Shown: piece after piece, positions 1-7,059 of the stretch
Position numbering within the stretch: position 1 is the stretch's first letter
How the letters are laid out: every line of letters begins with the position of its first letter
Assembly (NCBI GenBank): GCA_902783085.1
Contig: CACZPT010000092.1
Span: 1-12,784 of the forward strand
Reading direction: 5' to 3'
DNA: 12,784 bases
Source of the DNA: an uncultured Methanobrevibacter sp.
Lineage (GTDB): Archaea; Methanobacteriota; Methanobacteria; Methanobacteriales; Methanobacteriaceae
Made by a program: the position numbers and the translations under genes
The notes under the pieces: generated by a model
Databases searched by the model: none
The model's input: the letters and a program-made list of their open reading frames with translations, nothing else
Told to the model about the DNA's origin: nothing

Positions 1-117
1 AAAAATTTTCGCAAAAAAGAAAAAATTGAAAAATTTCTGCGAAAAAATCACAAAATCAAATTACCAACTAACAAATTTACAGATACAGAATTGTTCAAGA
101 AGATTCATCACAATTAG
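1..117 (+). CDS. Possible C-terminal tail of a gene cut by the left window edge
   Basis: A reading frame is open from base 1 to a TAG stop at 115-117, giving 38 visible codons without an internal start. The product is strongly basic, rich in Lys, Asn and His, and includes the run KLPTNKFTDTELFKKIHHN at its end. This looks more like protein than the stop-rich frames around it, but in DNA this AT-rich a 38-codon frame can arise by chance. No domain is recognisable. If real, the bulk of the gene lies to the left of the window. An imperfect inverted repeat (TTTTCGCA at 6-13 with TGCGAAAA at 38-45) falls inside it and is probably incidental. Confidence 0.35.
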   Translation, partial: KNFRKKEKIEKFLRKNHKIKLPTNKFTDTELFKKIHHN

Positions 118-582
118 ATAAATCAACATATTTATTATTTCTTTTAATTTAGACAATATTAATCCCCATAACAAATTTCACATCTTAAATTCTCATATTT
201 AATGTTACTAAAATGTATATATGTGAAGTTGAAAATTTTATCGGTTAAAATCATTTTTAGGAAACATCCACCAAATAAATTCCAAAATAAAAAAAAAGAA
301 GTAATCATCAATAGTGCAAATAAAAAAAAAGCCCATATACCAGATACATTAATATCAAACAATACAAACAAGAAATAGAAAACTTAAAAAAACAATTAGA
401 AAACCAAAAAAAATAAATTAATGGATGAATCCAAATTATTCATCCCTCTCATTTTTTAATAATTTTCACTAAAAATTAACCCCAAAAAATAATAAAAAAT
501 TAGTCAAACTTTTTTAAATATGAAAAATAGACTCCTCTTTACAAATATTAAATTAAAATTTTGTAATTTAACTTCAAAAGCA
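118..582. other. AT-rich gene-poor region with possible gene remnants
   Basis: This stretch has no convincing gene. Two weak coding signals are visible. On the + strand, after a stop at 321-323, codons 324-416 read as a Lys/Gln/Glu-rich tail with heptad-like spacing (QEIENLKKQLENQKK, then TAA) but no start codon; it may be the remnant of a decayed coiled-coil gene. On the - strand, 159-371 is open for about 70 codons from a TTG with no Shine-Dalgarno. It encodes a Phe-rich hydrophobic stretch (about residues 12-42) that could be a membrane segment, but poly-A/T tracts give Phe/Lys-rich frames for free. I see neither as an established gene. Confidence 0.4.
423..445. terminator. Bidirectional hairpin terminator downstream of asnB
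   Basis: GGATGAAT (423-430) pairs perfectly with ATTCATCC (438-445) around a 7-nt loop. Read on the + strand it is followed by a run of six T (452-457). Read on the - strand it is followed by an eight-T run within about 20 nt. It could therefore stop asnB transcripts coming from the right and any gene remnant coming from the left. It lies about 140 nt past the asnB stop, so asnB RNA may also end earlier at T-rich sites. Confidence 0.5.
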
Positions 583-2028
583 TTATAAAAAACTAGATAA
601 GTCAGTATCTTTTATAATTTTTTTTCTAAGTATTTTATCAATACCTGTTCCATATTGAGCTGCTTTTTTAGGTCTAAATGCAATATCCACATCTAAACCC
701 TCATTAAATGCTAGTTTTCTTAAGATATTTTTCCTTAAAACATCTCCTGATCCAGCAACTTTGTATTTAATTGGTAAGTTAATTGCATATTCAACTAGAT
801 TTTTATCTAAGAACGGTAATCTTAACTCTACTCCATTAAGCATTGCACATGCATCATCTCTTTCAAGATTTACATGATACATGTTAGATATGTCCTTTCT
901 TAACTCCCAATCTAGGTTTCCGTCACTATAACTTTTAAGATATCTTTTATATCCTCCAAATAGTTCATCTGCACCTTGACCTGAAATGGCGACTTTTATA
1001 TTATCTTTAGATGCCATGTGACAAGCTAAGTAAGTTGTCATTCCAACACCTATTTTCATAAGGTTATCATCACCTATTGCATGAACAACATGTGCTAAAT
1101 TATCTCTGATTAATTTTTCTGTAACTTTTTGAATTTTTAACGGTAAATCCAAGTATTTAGCAGCGTATTTTGCGGCTTCAATATCCTTTGACCCTTCAAC
1201 TCCAACAGCATATAATGTAATATCCAGTTTTTTATTAATTGATATTTCTTTTAAAAGTAGGGCTAGAATTGAACTGTCAACACCTCCAGAAAATATTACA
1301 CCAACCTCATCTAACCCTTCAATTCTTTTAGAAACACTTAACTTTAGTAACTTGTCCAACTTAGAAGAATCAACCTCCATTATTTTTTCATGAATATTTT
1401 GAACTGGAGCTATATCATGCCAGTTAAAAAGAATATGTTCAGGCTTTAGTGATAAAATTTCATAAAAACCTGCTTCTTTTAGAGAATCTCTTGAAGATGC
1501 AAAGCCACATAAATCATCTGAAAATGAATAAAATAAAGGTTTAACACCTAAAGGGTCACGAACCATTGCTAAATTATTACCATCCCAAATAGCAAATGAA
1601 TAATCCCCATCTATTAAACGCTGAGCAGATTGAATTGCTTTGACCAAATCTCCACTATTGTAAAAATCAATTAAATGAACTAAAGCTTCACCATCTGATT
1701 TAATCTCATTTGAAACACCAACCTTTGATAAAAAATTTTTAATTGTGTTAAAATTATATAATTCTCCATTAAACACTAAAACTAAATTATCACAGGAAAT
1801 TGGTTGTCCAACAGATTGTCTATCATGTAAATCATAAATTGAAAGTAAATTATGACCTAAACCAAAAGAATATTCATCATTATTATCATATTCATCCAAA
1901 TTAATATTTAATTCAATTCCATCCAAATAAACACCAGATGAATCAGGCCCACGATTTTTAGATACCTTTAACATGTCAATTAATTTAGATGCTTTAAAGT
2001 TCCCACTAAGACCAACAATTCCACACAT
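583..2028 (-). CDS. asnB: Asparagine synthase (glutamine-hydrolysing), AsnB type
   Basis: Converts aspartate, glutamine and ATP to asparagine, glutamate, AMP and PPi in the cytoplasm. The 481-residue product starts MCGIVGLSG, leaving Cys2 as the N-terminal nucleophile of a class II glutamine amidotransferase after Met removal. The glutaminase domain (about 1-200) shows RGPDSSG (26-32) and NGELYN (87-92). The synthetase domain has the pyrophosphate loop SGGVDSS (247-253), SGQGADELFGGY (349-360) and ELRLPFLD (401-408). The length fits the compact archaeal form; bacterial AsnB enzymes are usually longer. The ATG at 2026-2028 is fixed by the need for Cys2; no Shine-Dalgarno precedes it, so the mRNA may have little or no leader. 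It is divergent from metY across a short AT-rich spacer, which could link control of two aspartate-family pathways, but that is inference. Glutamine-dependent asparagine synthesis is the best reading; family members acting on other substrates exist. Confidence 0.93.
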   Translation of the reverse strand: MCGIVGLSGNFKASKLIDMLKVSKNRGPDSSGVYLDGIELNINLDEYDNNDEYSFGLGHNLLSIYDLHDRQSVGQPISCDNLVLVFNGELYNFNTIKNFLSKVGVSNEIKSDGEALVHLIDFYNSGDLVKAIQSAQRLIDGDYSFAIWDGNNLAMVRDPLGVKPLFYSFSDDLCGFASSRDSLKEAGFYEILSLKPEHILFNWHDIAPVQNIHEKIMEVDSSKLDKLLKLSVSKRIEGLDEVGVIFSGGVDSSILALLLKEISINKKLDITLYAVGVEGSKDIEAAKYAAKYLDLPLKIQKVTEKLIRDNLAHVVHAIGDDNLMKIGVGMTTYLACHMASKDNIKVAISGQGADELFGGYKRYLKSYSDGNLDWELRKDISNMYHVNLERDDACAMLNGVELRLPFLDKNLVEYAINLPIKYKVAGSGDVLRKNILRKLAFNEGLDVDIAFRPKKAAQYGTGIDKILRKKIIKDTDLSSFL

Positions 2029-2092
2029 AATAATAACTATAAAAACTATGATTTAAAAAAATTATGTTATAAAAATGAAAATGGGATTCAAA
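2029..2092. promoter_or_regulatory. Divergent asnB/metY promoter region
   Basis: Only 64 bp separate the asnB start from the preferred metY start, so both promoters must share this spacer. TTTAAAAAAATT at about 2052-2063 is the best TATA-like element and could serve either strand. For metY it would place transcription start near 2080, which fits translation from the ATG at 2093 better than from 2075. No riboswitch-sized leader can fit, so any methionine control must act on DNA or at translation start. Confidence 0.4.
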
Positions 2093-3379
2093 ATGAATAA
2101 GAAAAGAAAATATAAACAACGAACATTAGAAGTTCATGCAGGAGAAATGCCTGATCCAGTAACAGGTGCAAGAGCAACACCGATTTACCATACAAGTTCA
2201 TATGCATTTGAAAGTGCTGAAAAAGCAAAAAAATTATATGCTCTTGAAGAAGAAGGCCATCTATACACAAGACTTTCTAATCCAACTTCAGAAGTTTTAG
2301 AAAAACGTGTAGCAGCAATTGAAAACGGTATTGGAGCATTAGCACAATCAAGTGGAATGAGTGCTATTTTACTTGCAATATTAAATATTGCAGGTAATGG
2401 TGATGAAATTGTATCATCAAATAACCTTTATGGTGGAACATACACCTTATTTAAAAATACAATGCCAAACTGGGGAATTAAAGTAAATTTTGTTGATACT
2501 CATGATTTGAAAGCATATGAAAATGCCATTAATGATAATACAAAAGCAATATACTGCGAATCCATCGGAAATCCTCAGCTCGATATTCCAGATTTCGAAG
2601 CAATTTCAGAAATTGCCCATAAAAATAACATTCCATTAATTGTCGATAATACTTCCGCAATTACAATGGTCAAACCCCTAAATCATGGTGCAGATATTGT
2701 TGTTCACTCAGCAACTAAATTTTTATCTGGAAATGGAACTAATATGGGTGGAATTATTGTTGATGGTGGTACATTCGACTGGACATGTGGAAAATTCCCA
2801 CAATTTACAGAACCCGACGAATCTTATCATGGATTAATATATTCTGAAGCTTTTGGAAAAAAAGCATATATAATGAAAGCCCGTGTACATTTAATGAAAG
2901 ATTTAGGAACTGTAATGAGTCCGATTAATGCATTCTTAATTATTCAAAGTTGCATGACATTATCTTTAAGAGTTAATCAACATTGTGCAAATGCCCTAGA
3001 AATAGCTAACTTTTTAAAAAATCATGAATCAGTATCTTGGGTTAATTATCCTGGTCTTGAAGACAATGAAAATCATGAAATGGCAGAAAAATACTTAAAT
3101 GGAAACTATGGTTGTATTGTAAGTTTTGGTATTAAAGGTGGAATAAAAGAAGGTAAAAAATTTATTGAAAATGTTGAGCTTTTAAGTCATGTTGCGAATA
3201 TTGCAGATTCAAAAACTTTAGTCATACATCCTGCAAGTACAACACATTCCAATATGACTGAAGAAGAGCAGATAGCTAGTGGAATTACACCAGACTTTAT
3301 TAGAATGTCTGTTGGAATCGAAGATGTTAGTGATTTGATTTATGATATAAATCAAGCCCTAAAAAAAGCAGTTGAATAG
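2093..3379 (+). CDS. metY: O-acetylhomoserine sulfhydrylase / aminocarboxypropyltransferase
   Basis: PLP enzyme of the Cys/Met-metabolism family that makes homocysteine from O-acetylhomoserine and sulfide. About 428 residues, typical for MetY and longer than cystathionine synthases or lyases (about 380-400). Numbering from this start, YTRLSNPT lies at 58-65, the PLP-binding lysine in HSATK at 209 and IHPASTTH at 378-385. An in-frame ATG lies 18 nt upstream at 2075 and would give 434 residues. I prefer 2093 because a weak GGGAT Shine-Dalgarno precedes it and a TATA-like element near 2057 suits it. The partner enzyme MetX lies just downstream on the opposite strand, tail to tail, which strongly supports the O-acetylhomoserine route. 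T runs at 3396-3401 and 3405-3410 probably end the transcript. Cystathionine gamma-synthase is a less likely alternative. Confidence 0.9.
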   Translation: MNKKRKYKQRTLEVHAGEMPDPVTGARATPIYHTSSYAFESAEKAKKLYALEEEGHLYTRLSNPTSEVLEKRVAAIENGIGALAQSSGMSAILLAILNIAGNGDEIVSSNNLYGGTYTLFKNTMPNWGIKVNFVDTHDLKAYENAINDNTKAIYCESIGNPQLDIPDFEAISEIAHKNNIPLIVDNTSAITMVKPLNHGADIVVHSATKFLSGNGTNMGGIIVDGGTFDWTCGKFPQFTEPDESYHGLIYSEAFGKKAYIMKARVHLMKDLGTVMSPINAFLIIQSCMTLSLRVNQHCANALEIANFLKNHESVSWVNYPGLEDNENHEMAEKYLNGNYGCIVSFGIKGGIKEGKKFIENVELLSHVANIADSKTLVIHPASTTHSNMTEEEQIASGITPDFIRMSVGIEDVSDLIYDINQALKKAVE

Positions 3380-3467
3380 GGGGTTTATCCTCTAATTTTT
3401 TCTATTTTTTAGATTAACACATGATTTTTTTTGTTTAAAACTCAAAAAAATATGATAATTAGATATC
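3380..3467. terminator. Tail-to-tail spacer with T-run terminators for metY and metX
   Basis: After the metY stop, two runs of six T (3396-3401, 3405-3410) on the + strand resemble the oligo-T terminators of archaea. For metX on the other strand, a run of seven A at 3444-3450 reads as T7 shortly after its stop. No strong hairpin is seen. Confidence 0.4.
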
Positions 3468-4934
3468 TCAAGATAATAAATTACTAATTTGGTCAGTAGT
3501 AATAATTCCTTCTACAACAAAATCATCGTCAACAACAGGAAGAGATGAAATATCAAATTCACGCATCATACGAGCAATTTCCTCAATAGAATCAGAAGAT
3601 TTACAGAATTTAACAGTTGTTGTCATGATTTCACTTAAATTATTGCAATTGGTTGCAATTGATTTAGACAAATCCCAACTAGTAATAATTCCTATTAATT
3701 TATTATCTTCAGTAACAACTGGTATATGGGTAACATTTTTATCCAACATTAGTTTAGCTGCTTCTGTTATACTAGCATCATCCATAATTGTTGGAATATT
3801 AGTTATCATTAAATCTTCAACAAGTTTATCTGATAAAAATCTGGAAATAATATAAGTTAATTGGCCTTTTTCAAGTAAAAATGCATCATGTCCGTAATTA
3901 GACTTTATTTCAGAAAATGAGACCTCAACATCATTTACGTTAAGAGATGTGACTAATTCTGTACTTTGTTCTGTTGGATATAACCAATCAGAATCAACTG
4001 ATATAACTTCTACTTTCGTTTTAACATCTTTAAGTCCATCAATTAATGAATTATTGATTGATAAATCAAATAAGTCTACAGCTTTAGTAATGTAGAGATA
4101 ACTATTTGCATCAAATCGCTTTACAAATGATTCTCCTTGATGATGTAAGTAACTTTCAACTTGGAAATCCATTGAAAAGTCATAGCTAATTTCATCTTTA
4201 TCTTGTAAATCACGGCCAAATTTAAGATACATTGATTCATCACTTAAATAAGTAATATGTGCAATCATACGTGCCACAGATAATCCCTTTTTAGGAATTT
4301 TGCCTGTTTTATAATAGTTTCCTTCATTCCAATTTGGATCTGAAAATATTGATTGGCGTCCAACCTCGTTAAAAGCTATTTGTTGAGGAGAAGACCTTGC
4401 AGTTGTTGCAATTGGAATTGCTTTTTTCATCATTTCAGGATAATCAACAATCCATTGTAGAACTTGCATTCCACCCATTGAGCCTCCAATGATTGCATAT
4501 ACTTGGTTAATCTTAAATGAATCAATGAGTTTCTTTTGAACATTAACCATGTCTTTAATAGTGATTACTGGAAAATCAAGACCATATTCATGTCCGGTTT
4601 TAGGATTAATAGAAGTGGGTCCTGTTGTTCCTTTACATCCACCCAGTACATTTGAACAAATAATAAAGTATTTTTCACTGTCCAATACCTTTCCAGGTCC
4701 GATAATTATTTCCCACCAACCTGGCTTTTTATCGCCTTCATGCCATCCTGCAGCATGTGCATCACCAGTTAGTGCGTGACAAATCAGTATAGCATTGCTT
4801 TTTTCTTTATTTAACTCACCATATGTTTCATAAGCTACAGTTACATCATCTATGAATTTACCACTTTCTAATCGTATAGGTTCGTCAATTTTATAATATT
4901 TTGTCTCTACAATACCAACTGATTCTTTATCCAT
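3468..4934 (-). CDS. metX: Homoserine O-acetyltransferase fused to a C-terminal CBS-domain pair
   Basis: Acetylates homoserine with acetyl-CoA to O-acetylhomoserine, the substrate of MetY encoded next door. Residues 1-370 are an alpha/beta-hydrolase of the MetX type: oxyanion region CHALTGDAH (52-60), nucleophile elbow GGSMGG (150-155, Ser152), catalytic Asp316 in SDWLYP and His349 in GHDAF. Residues about 374-427 and 434-487 form two CBS motifs (each with an IPVV/LPVV...GIIT core), making the protein 488 residues against about 350-380 for bacterial MetX. CBS pairs commonly bind adenosyl ligands such as AMP, ATP or SAM, so allosteric control of methionine synthesis is plausible but not proven. 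Its ATG abuts the rnc TGA (TGAATGG), with GGTGGT as Shine-Dalgarno inside rnc, so translation is likely coupled. Succinyl specificity cannot be fully excluded from sequence alone. Confidence 0.92.
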   Translation of the reverse strand: MDKESVGIVETKYYKIDEPIRLESGKFIDDVTVAYETYGELNKEKSNAILICHALTGDAHAAGWHEGDKKPGWWEIIIGPGKVLDSEKYFIICSNVLGGCKGTTGPTSINPKTGHEYGLDFPVITIKDMVNVQKKLIDSFKINQVYAIIGGSMGGMQVLQWIVDYPEMMKKAIPIATTARSSPQQIAFNEVGRQSIFSDPNWNEGNYYKTGKIPKKGLSVARMIAHITYLSDESMYLKFGRDLQDKDEISYDFSMDFQVESYLHHQGESFVKRFDANSYLYITKAVDLFDLSINNSLIDGLKDVKTKVEVISVDSDWLYPTEQSTELVTSLNVNDVEVSFSEIKSNYGHDAFLLEKGQLTYIISRFLSDKLVEDLMITNIPTIMDDASITEAAKLMLDKNVTHIPVVTEDNKLIGIITSWDLSKSIATNCNNLSEIMTTTVKFCKSSDSIEEIARMMREFDISSLPVVDDDFVVEGIITTDQISNLLS

Positions 4935-5612
4935 TCAGACCACCCAGTCTGGATTATGTAATTTATCTAATGCTTTTTTAGCAGCTGATTGTTCTGCTTC
5001 TTTTTTATTTTTACCTTCACCAACACCCATTTGCTCTTCATCCAAATATATGGCTATTATGAATGTTTTATCATGAGGAACACCAGATTCATCAAGTATT
5101 TCATATCTAATAGTTATTTCCCTAGAATCACAATATTCTTTAATAGATGATTTGTAATCATGGAAAAAGACTTTTTCTTCATCAATATATCTAAAAACAA
5201 TTTTTGCAACAAATCGCTTTGTAAACATTAATCCTTGATCTAGAAACATCGCTCCTAAAAATGATTCAAATAGATCTGATGTTATTGTTAATACTTCATT
5301 TTCTGTTAACTTCATTTCTTCAGATGATACTTTAAGGTAATCTTTTAAACCTAATTCATGTGAGTAGTATATTAAAGCAGCTTGACAAACATAATTTGCT
5401 CTAAGTTTTGTTAGTTTGCCTTCACCATATTTTGGATATTTTTTATATAAATATTCGGCCACCAACATACTTAAAATTGAATCTCCAAGAAATTCCAATC
5501 TCTCATAGTCATAATTAAGCCCATGTATTGTTGCATAAGAGCCATGAGTAAAAGCTACCTCATAATATCTTTCATTATTTGGTTCGATTGAAAATTTTTC
5601 AAATAAATTCAT
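4935..5612 (-). CDS. rnc: Ribonuclease III (double-strand-specific endoribonuclease)
   Basis: Cleaves double-stranded RNA as a homodimer in the cytoplasm. The 225-residue length matches bacterial RNase III (about 226). The signature ERLEFLGDSIL begins at residue 37, and the metal and catalytic acids Glu37, Glu40, Asp44, Glu64, Asp113 and Glu116 correspond one by one to E. coli Glu38, Glu41, Asp45, Glu65, Asp114 and Glu117. A dsRNA-binding domain follows at about 153-218, with the basic GEGKNKKEAEQSAAKKAL helix start. All key residues are present, so an active enzyme is expected. Most archaea lack RNase III, so this looks like an old acquisition from bacteria kept in this lineage. It is the first gene of an rnc-metX transcript with no spacer between the genes. 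Its Shine-Dalgarno is weak (GGGC, 10 nt upstream). Confidence 0.93.
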   Translation of the reverse strand: MNLFEKFSIEPNNERYYEVAFTHGSYATIHGLNYDYERLEFLGDSILSMLVAEYLYKKYPKYGEGKLTKLRANYVCQAALIYYSHELGLKDYLKVSSEEMKLTENEVLTITSDLFESFLGAMFLDQGLMFTKRFVAKIVFRYIDEEKVFFHDYKSSIKEYCDSREITIRYEILDESGVPHDKTFIIAIYLDEEQMGVGEGKNKKEAEQSAAKKALDKLHNPDWVV

Positions 5613-5788
5613 GTTAAAAGCCCAAAGATATTAAATTTTAATATTATTAGTTATGACTTTCAATTTATATAATATTTTATAATAGTTTATTATATATAAC
5701 AATTGTTAAAAAAATACTTCTCAACTGCTCCCACACTTCTTTTATATTCAAATTCAAATCAAAATATTAACAAAACGGATTTGGTATT
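5613..5788. promoter_or_regulatory. Divergent rnc / unknown-gene promoter region
   Basis: This 176-bp spacer carries several TATA-like tracts: around 5664-5672 (suited to rnc, minus strand), TATATATAA at 5691-5699, and TTTATATTC at 5741-5749 (suited to the + strand gene at 5789, predicting a leader of about 20 nt). Between the last two lies the 18-bp element annotated separately. Confidence 0.4.
5713..5730 (+). promoter_or_regulatory. Conserved upstream element, copy 1 (AATACTTmTCrACTGCTC)
   Basis: AATACTTCTCAACTGCTC matches 16 of 18 bases with the element at 7721-7738. It ends 58 nt before the start codon at 5789 and begins 28 nt before a TATA-like TTTATATTC. Its GC-containing core ACTGCTC stands out in very AT-rich surroundings. 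Either an upstream regulator-binding site for the TATA at 5741, or the start of a long leader RNA made from the TATA at 5691. Confidence 0.45.
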
Positions 5789-6124
5789 ATGATATTAAAC
5801 TGGAAAGAAGAAATAACAAAAATAGACCCAGATATTAAATTTCGATCACAAGGCGGATGGTTAAAAACAATAGAAGAACTAGATAAAACAGTTACCAATG
5901 GATATTCACTTGTTGGAGATTTTGTAAAATCCGGTGACTTTGAAAACGAATACAATGAAGGAATATATCTTGATTGTAACAAAGAAGGCAATGCTAAAAA
6001 ACCACAAATAGATTATAGATTATTTCGTTTTAAAAACGATAAAATAAGATTACTAGATTTAGTAATTGATGCAAAAACTAACTGGGCTCAAGATTTTTGG
6101 GATGCCATAGAAGATGAATTGTAA
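5789..6124 (+). CDS. Acidic 111-residue protein of unknown function
   Basis: I do not recognise a family. The 111-residue product is soluble and acidic with no signal peptide or membrane segment, and ends in the very acidic AIEDEL. It has a Gly/Trp element near the start (SQGGWLKTIEELDK, 20-33), a central GDFVKSGDFENEYNEG and a Trp-rich tail (TNWAQDFWDAIEDEL), giving the feel of a small folded domain, not a spurious frame. The ATG has a modest GGTATT Shine-Dalgarno three bases upstream and a well-placed TATA-like box at 5741. Its promoter carries the 18-bp element also found before the Panacea gene at 7794, so the two may be co-regulated. It ends 6 nt from the convergent gene at 6131. Confidence 0.75.
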   Translation: MILNWKEEITKIDPDIKFRSQGGWLKTIEELDKTVTNGYSLVGDFVKSGDFENEYNEGIYLDCNKEGNAKKPQIDYRLFRFKNDKIRLLDLVIDAKTNWAQDFWDAIEDEL

Positions 6125-6130
6125 AAAGAA

Positions 6131-6517
6131 TTAATGGATTGAACCTCTCGGTACAAATCTTGATGTTCTTTTAATATGTTTTAAATCATCTCTACTCGGA
6201 CATTTAAACTCTTCTAGCAAAAGAATTTTATGATCAATATTTTGAGAGAAATTCTTTTCTTTTCCTTCTATTATTCCTCTAAAACTCACACCAAAATCAC
6301 CAGTTCCACCAATATCAACATTTAATTTTTCAGATGCTATAACACCATCAAAAAATCTCTCTAAATCTTCAGTATCAAATAATGGTGCTTTGTAACTGAG
6401 AGCCATTAATTTATTTTGACCTTCACGAATTTTAACATTATTTTGATGTAATCGAATAGACTCATTAGTATTTCTTTTAGTAATTGTGATAAATGGATTA
6501 ATATCAGTGTCTAACAT
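6131..6517 (-). CDS. Unknown protein B of a tandem paralogous pair
   Basis: Function unknown. The best start is the ATG at 6515-6517, which has GGTGAT three bases upstream; a longer frame to 6553 would overlap the gene before it and lacks such a site. The result is 128 residues, soluble, with a basic tail (KHIKRTSRFVPRGSIH). Residues 28-81 align without gaps to residues 36-89 of the neighbouring gene, with about 17 of 54 identical, including Q(D/N)KL, L..FFD, DI..TG and V..RG. The two are therefore tandem duplicates that have diverged. The stop TAG of gene A overlaps this gene's Shine-Dalgarno (TAGGTGAT), so they form a translationally tight operon. Products that pair with each other are plausible but not shown. 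Confidence 0.75.
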   Translation of the reverse strand: MLDTDINPFITITKRNTNESIRLHQNNVKIREGQNKLMALSYKAPLFDTEDLERFFDGVIASEKLNVDIGGTGDFGVSFRGIIEGKEKNFSQNIDHKILLLEEFKCPSRDDLKHIKRTSRFVPRGSIH

Positions 6518-6525
6518 TAAATCAC

Positions 6526-6936
6526 CTATAAAATATGATGTAAAGTACAGCAATCACAAGTTGGGCTAAAGTAATTGTCTTTCGGCATGTTTTGTGCAGG
6601 TTGCATAATCAAAGACACATCAAAAACAGCATCCGAATTTGTAGTGACTCTTTTAGTCACTCCAGATAATCCCCTGTAATTAACAGGAACAGCACCAGTT
6701 TGAGAAATATCATAATAAAAGATTTCTCCATTATTCAAATCATCAAAAAAATCATTTAATTGTTTAACTTGTTTCGGAGCCATTGAAAAATTAACACTTG
6801 TCAATTTGTCTTGTCTTTGTTTAATACCAACATATTCAATATTAACAGCCAAAATATCGCCATTATCCTTAATAAAGGTAATGCAATCTTGTAAATTTAT
6901 ATTTTCTTTTTGAGCTAAATCAGATAAATATGACAT
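6526..6936 (-). CDS. Unknown protein A of a tandem paralogous pair, with a CDCC tail
   Basis: Function unknown. The start is the ATG at 6934-6936 (MSYLSDLAQ), preceded by GGAGGG eight bases upstream; an upstream TTG at 6951 would place the Shine-Dalgarno inside the gene. 136 residues, predicted soluble, mixed strand and helix, no membrane segment. The middle (36-89) is the region shared with the downstream gene. The C-terminus has a CDCC motif followed by a His pair (TCDCCTLHHIL), which may bind metal; gene B lacks it. A TATA-like box (TTTTATATAT on the minus strand, 6977-6986) gives a leader of about 20 nt, so this is the first gene of a two-gene operon. Confidence 0.77.
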   Translation of the reverse strand: MSYLSDLAQKENINLQDCITFIKDNGDILAVNIEYVGIKQRQDKLTSVNFSMAPKQVKQLNDFFDDLNNGEIFYYDISQTGAVPVNYRGLSGVTKRVTTNSDAVFDVSLIMQPAQNMPKDNYFSPTCDCCTLHHIL

Positions 6937-6976
6937 AAACATACCCTCCAATTACATGAAAGTATTATAAAAATAG

Positions 6977-6986
6977 ATATATAAAA
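6977..6986 (-). promoter_or_regulatory. TATA box of the tandem unknown-gene operon
   Basis: TTTTATATAT on the minus strand is centred about 45 bp before the ATG at 6936. Archaeal spacing of about 25 bp predicts RNA start near 6956, leaving a short leader that carries GGAGGG at 6944-6949. Confidence 0.5.
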
Positions 6987-7023
6987 GTTATGTTTAAATT
7001 TTTCTAAAAAAAGTAGTTTTGAT

Positions 7024-7045
7024 GAAGATTAATTAAATAATCTTC
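7024..7045 (-). terminator. Hairpin terminator of the LSm-L37e operon
   Basis: GAAGATTA pairs perfectly with TAATCTTC around a 6-nt loop (ATTAAA). On the minus strand it is followed within about 10 nt by seven T. It lies 15 nt past the L37e stop. Confidence 0.55.
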
Positions 7046-7059
7046 AAGGGTTTACCAAC

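Noticed and set aside
1..50. Imperfect inverted repeat TTTTCGCA/TGCGAAAA, considered as a transposon end or CRISPR repeat
   Set aside because: Only 8 bp pair, there is a 24-nt A-rich loop, no second copy is in the window, and it falls inside a possible coding tail.
2029..2092. Riboswitch or SAM-sensing leader before metY
   Set aside because: The spacer is only 64 bp and the predicted leader is about 13 nt, too short for a known riboswitch.
2088..2270. Open frame on the - strand within metY
   Set aside because: Shadow of the well-supported metY gene; hydrophobic low-complexity product and no start signals.
4549..4779. Open frames on the + strand inside metX (also 3625-3855)
   Set aside because: Antisense shadows of a gene with clear catalytic motifs.
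6517..6553. Longer start for gene B at 6553
   Set aside because: It would overlap gene A by 28 bp and lacks a Shine-Dalgarno, whereas the ATG at 6517 has GGTGAT three bases upstream.
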